A stretch of DNA of 64,000 bases from Streptomyces angustmyceticus (GTDB lineage: Bacteria > Actinomycetota > Actinomycetes > Streptomycetales > Streptomycetaceae). This document shows positions 61,845 to 64,000 of the stretch, piece after piece. Under the pieces are notes generated by a model, which saw nothing but the letters and a program-made list of their open reading frames with translations, made no database searches and had not been told where the DNA came from. The stretch covers positions 7,291,501-7,355,500 of the forward strand of contig NZ_CP082945.1 in NCBI RefSeq assembly GCF_019933235.1. Reading direction: 5' to 3'. Position 1 is the stretch's first letter. Every line of letters begins with the position of its first letter. The translations under genes and the position numbers were made by a program.

Positions 61845-62558
61845 TCAGACGAAGCTGTACGGCGGCAGCGGGCCGTGCAGCCCGAACGTGTAGGTGTCAC
61901 CGTGCTGTTCGGCCTCCGCGTGCACCGCCTCGGAGAACGCCGCGGCCTTCTCCCGCTCGACGAGGAACGACACGCTGAGGAAGTGCCGCTTCGTCGGTTC
62001 GGCGTCCGCGGTGCGGACCGCCAACGGGGCGAGCCGGTCCACGATGTCCGTACGGGCGCGGTCCTGCCGGGCCTGGACCTCCTGCGAGATCAGCTCGCCC
62101 AGGGCCACCTTGTCGTCGTACGCCTCCGGGTGCTGCCGGGTCCGCTCGTTGAGGCGTCGCACCTCCGCGGACTCCCGCACGACCTCCCGCAGCATGTCGT
62201 CCTCGTCGCGGGCGACCTTGAGGTGGTACTCACGGCAGCCGTCGACCTCTTCGAGGCGTTGGGCGTAGGTGTCGCGGTGTTCCTCCAGGGCGGAGACCAC
62301 CTGCGCGTCGTCCGGCCCGATCAGCCCGAAGCGCATCGGGAGGGCGGCGCCGTCGGCGAGCAGGCGTTCCTGGACGCTCTGGTGGGCCGCCACATCGCGG
62401 CGCTTGGCCCGCAGCCCGTCCGGCGCGTCGCTGACCACCGCGCACAGCTCCTTGGTACGGACGGTGCGCAACGGGGACGCGGGGTCGCCGACGCCGGTGA
62501 CGCCGGAGAGCTTCAGGGGGTGGTCGGCGCCGGTGATGGCGTAGAGGTAGGTCGCCAT
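61845..62558 (-). CDS. gvpF: Gas vesicle protein GvpF
   Basis: A 237-residue GvpF/L-family protein, normal in length. It opens ATYLYAITGADHPL and ends TYTFGLHGPLPPYSFV, the family's usual N- and C-terminal blocks, with LPMRFGLIGPDDAQVVSAL in the middle. It binds GvpA during assembly in other systems. The ribosome site GGGAGGAC lies in the last codons of gvpA, and the ATG is four bases after the gvpA stop, so the two are coupled. Confidence 0.95.
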   Translation of the reverse strand: MATYLYAITGADHPLKLSGVTGVGDPASPLRTVRTKELCAVVSDAPDGLRAKRRDVAAHQSVQERLLADGAALPMRFGLIGPDDAQVVSALEEHRDTYAQRLEEVDGCREYHLKVARDEDDMLREVVRESAEVRRLNERTRQHPEAYDDKVALGELISQEVQARQDRARTDIVDRLAPLAVRTADAEPTKRHFLSVSFLVEREKAAAFSEAVHAEAEQHGDTYTFGLHGPLPPYSFV

Positions 62559-62561
62559 GGG

Positions 62562-63005
62562 TCAGTCCTCCCGGCGGCGGGTCGTGCGGCGGCTGCCGGA
62601 TCCGGTGGATTTGCGTGCCGGGCGCTCCTCGGCCTCCTCCTCGGCGCCCTCCTTGCCCTTGCCCAGGGACTCGGTGAACGCCTCGACGGCGCCGGTCAGC
62701 GCGCCCTTCGACTTTCCTTTGGCGCCGCTCTCGGTCGCCTCACCGACCAGATCGGTGAGCTGGCTCGGCGCCTTGCGGCCCGACTCCAGGTCCAGCCGGT
62801 TGCACGCCTCGGCGAAGCGCAGATAGGTGTCCACGCTGGCGACGACGACACGTACGTCGATCTTGAGAATTTCGATGCCGACCAGGGAGACGCGCACAAA
62901 GGCGTCAATGACGAGTCCCCGGTCGAGAATCAGCTCCAGGACATCGTAGAGATTTCCCGAACCACTTCCACTGGATGATGTGTTGGATTGCTGAATGGCC
63001 GTCAC
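62562..63005 (-). CDS. gvpA: Gas vesicle major structural protein GvpA
   Basis: A 147-residue shell protein. The conserved core is NLYDVLELILDRGLVIDAFVRVSLVGIEILKIDVRVVVASVDTYLRFAEA (about 19-68, outline), a near-perfect GvpA fold. The remaining 75 residues are a Streptomyces-type extension, Lys/Glu/Gly-rich and ending in SRRTTRRRED, absent from cyanobacterial GvpA. The GTG start has GGAAGGGA nine bases upstream. It is the only GvpA-like gene with the classic core, so it is the likely rib former. Confidence 0.95.
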   Translation of the reverse strand: MTAIQQSNTSSSGSGSGNLYDVLELILDRGLVIDAFVRVSLVGIEILKIDVRVVVASVDTYLRFAEACNRLDLESGRKAPSQLTDLVGEATESGAKGKSKGALTGAVEAFTESLGKGKEGAEEEAEERPARKSTGSGSRRTTRRRED

Positions 63006-63084
63006 GGTCGATCGTCCCTTCCACAATTCTGGAGCGGGTCATGGGGCCGGTGTCCTCTTCCGGCCGGGTGGCGCGAACAATCGA

Positions 63085-63393
63085 TCATCTGTCGATCTGG
63101 CCGCGCCCATAGCGGCGCGTGCGCTCATAACCCGTGAGTTGGCCCTTTTCGTCGAGGTGGACCCGGTAGGAAGCCATCACGCTCGCGGTGTCCGGAACCC
63201 TCTCGATCTCCACCACTTCCACCTCCGCCAGCCAGCCGTCATCGGTGGCCCTGAGCGCCGTCACCGAGCCGGGCTCGCACTGGAGCATCTGGGCAAGTTG
63301 CCCCGAGGCGTGGCGCATTGCGATGGGGGCGGCGATCCGCTCCGGTCCGCCGTCGTGTGCTTCCTGGTGATCCGTTTTCTCCTCGGCCGCCAT
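63085..63393 (-). CDS. gvpO: Gas vesicle protein GvpO
   Basis: A 102-residue GvpO. The core WLAEVEVVEIERVPDTASVMASYRVHLDEKGQLTGYERTRRYGRGQID (about 53-101, outline) is typical. It is the first gene of the gvpOAFGYZJLSK operon. GGCGGGATC precedes the ATG. In haloarchaea GvpO is an accessory assembly protein; in Streptomyces its exact role is not known. Confidence 0.92.
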   Translation of the reverse strand: MAAEEKTDHQEAHDGGPERIAAPIAMRHASGQLAQMLQCEPGSVTALRATDDGWLAEVEVVEIERVPDTASVMASYRVHLDEKGQLTGYERTRRYGRGQIDR

Positions 63394-63575
63394 GATCCCG
63401 CCTGTCGTGCGTCGTAGGGTTTTGGGTCGCGGTACGGTGACTGTCCGCTGGCGATAGAGCCCGGGTGCCCCCGGCACTCGCACGTATGCGCAGCTACCTG
63501 CACGGGACGCAATTTCGCCCTACGGAAGGCGCTCTCCGACGATCAATTCGGCGCCGACTCGGCGTGCGCGCAAGG

Positions 63576-63603
63576 GAATTCCGATCATGGTGATGCGGAA
63601 TTC
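63576..63603. promoter_or_regulatory. Inverted repeat upstream of gvpO
   Basis: GAATTCCG at 63576 and CGGAATTC at 63596 are exact complements separated by 12 bases. The site lies about 190 bases before the gvpO start and beyond the grpE terminator, so it could be an operator for the gas vesicle operon. In a GC-rich genome an 8+8 A/T-containing dyad is unlikely by chance. Confidence 0.45.
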
Positions 63604-63674
63604 AACGGCGCCTGCGCGGCTTTCGCGCGGTGCCTTGAGCCCGGGGGAAGGCCGTGCGGCAGGCCGAAAGAACC

Positions 63675-63707
63675 GTGCGGCGGGCCCGAAGATCGGGCCC
63701 GCCGCAC
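63675..63707 (-). terminator. Perfect 15-bp hairpin downstream of grpE
   Basis: GTGCGGCGGGCCCGA and its exact complement are separated by a 3-base loop. On the minus strand it is followed by a weak U-rich run (GGTTCTTTCGG). It lies 40 bases after the grpE stop, so it ends the grpE transcript and separates it from the gas vesicle operon. Confidence 0.85.
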
Positions 63708-63747
63708 GGGCGGGGAATCCGGAGGTTCCGCGGGAGGGATCCGGACG

Positions 63748-64000
63748 CTATGACGGAAGGACGGTGGGCCGTTCCCCGATGGTTTCCACGCCGGGGGCCG
63801 GCGGTCTGCCGGCCACGCTCACCTGCGCGGGACGCAGCAGACGGTCGCCCACCCGGTAGCCCTGGCGGAGGACCGCGGTGCAGACGGTGTCCTCCAGCCG
63901 GTCGTCGGGGGTGTAGGTGACGGCCTCATGGATCAGCGGGTCGAAGGGCGCGCCCGCCGTGCCGAAGGACTCGAGGCCCAGCGCCCCCAGCTCGGTCTGC
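63748..64000 (-). CDS. grpE: GrpE co-chaperone, C-terminal part (gene runs off the window)
   Basis: The final 83 residues of a GrpE nucleotide-exchange factor for DnaK; the rest lies outside the window. The visible part has the beta-domain signature LGLESFGTAGAPFDPLIHEAV and the closing QGYRVGDRLLRPAQVSVA, then a short Pro/Thr tail. It is on the minus strand, upstream of the gas vesicle operon and separated from it by a terminator. It is probably a second GrpE, since the main grpE of Streptomyces is in the dnaK operon; no dnaK is visible here. Confidence 0.9.
   Translation of the reverse strand, partial: QTELGALGLESFGTAGAPFDPLIHEAVTYTPDDRLEDTVCTAVLRQGYRVGDRLLRPAQVSVAGRPPAPGVETIGERPTVLPS

Larger units (their letters stand above)
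63394..63747. other. Promoter region of the gas vesicle operon
   Basis: About 350 bases between gvpO and grpE. It holds the grpE terminator at the right, a 28-base inverted repeat near its middle, and a relatively A/T-rich stretch (63510-63620). The operon promoter must lie here, but no consensus sigma site was certain. Confidence 0.55.

Noticed and set aside
1..64000. CRISPR arrays, transposons, integrase or attachment sites
   Set aside because: No regularly spaced repeats, no transposase or integrase motifs, and no tRNA gene for integration were seen.

Overview
The window is about 64 kb of very GC-rich actinomycete DNA. GTG and TTG starts, AGGAGG-like ribosome sites, ATGA/GTGA stop-start overlaps and near-total G/C at third codon positions all point to Streptomyces or a close relative. 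The strongest markers are a gas vesicle cluster in the Streptomyces order gvpOAFGYZJLSK and a three-gene 2-methylisoborneol operon. About 56 protein genes can be supported, most on the minus strand. No rRNA, CRISPR array, insertion sequence or phage gene was seen.

Layout. 1-7.5 kb: a universal stress protein, then a MacAB-like ABC export system (lipoprotein, adaptor, ATPase, permease) divergent from a response regulator / sensor kinase / lipoprotein operon. 7.5-9.1 kb: a candidate small RNA and an orphan O-methyltransferase. 9.2-21.3 kb: a stress and energy block with polyphosphate kinase 2, nicotinate phosphoribosyltransferase, a DUF1876 protein, a second universal stress protein, a YraQ-type permease, a xylose-like ABC importer in one operon with a SpoIIE-type phosphatase, and a zinc alcohol dehydrogenase. 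21.3-31.5 kb: conserved hypotheticals, an amino acid permease, a two-TrkA-domain protein, a PAS/GAF phosphatase and a PucR-type regulator. 31.6-46.6 kb: an acyltransferase, UppP, two more SpoIIE-type phosphatases, a DUF5685 protein with a cysteine-rich tail, a von Willebrand A pair, a MalY/PatB-like aminotransferase, a GNAT protein and a KimA-like transporter.

46.6-50.0 kb: the 2-methylisoborneol operon, made of a family 2B encapsulin shell protein with a cyclic-nucleotide-binding domain, the terpene synthase and the geranyl diphosphate C-methyltransferase. The synthase is unusual. It has almost none of the long disordered N-terminus that serves for cargo loading in its relatives, and its aspartate-rich motif reads D-S where D-D is usual. 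50.3-57.3 kb: a FhuF-like iron-sulfur protein coupled to a LysR regulator, a divergent EamA exporter, a CapA-like protein, a methyltransferase, a Tat-exported FAD oxidase and a 56-residue membrane peptide. 57.5-63.4 kb: the gas vesicle operon. 63.7 kb to the end: the C-terminus of a GrpE co-chaperone.

How the genes fit together. Four SpoIIE/PP2C phosphatases with different sensor modules, two of them also carrying an RsbW-like kinase domain, suggest much partner-switching control of sigma factors. The stress proteins, polyphosphate and NAD enzymes, and gas vesicles fit a stress or low-oxygen survival theme, although no shared operator could be shown by eye. The best candidates for something new are the short-tailed MIB synthase in its encapsulin operon, the oppositely charged tails of GvpY and GvpZ, and the small RNA at 7.5 kb.
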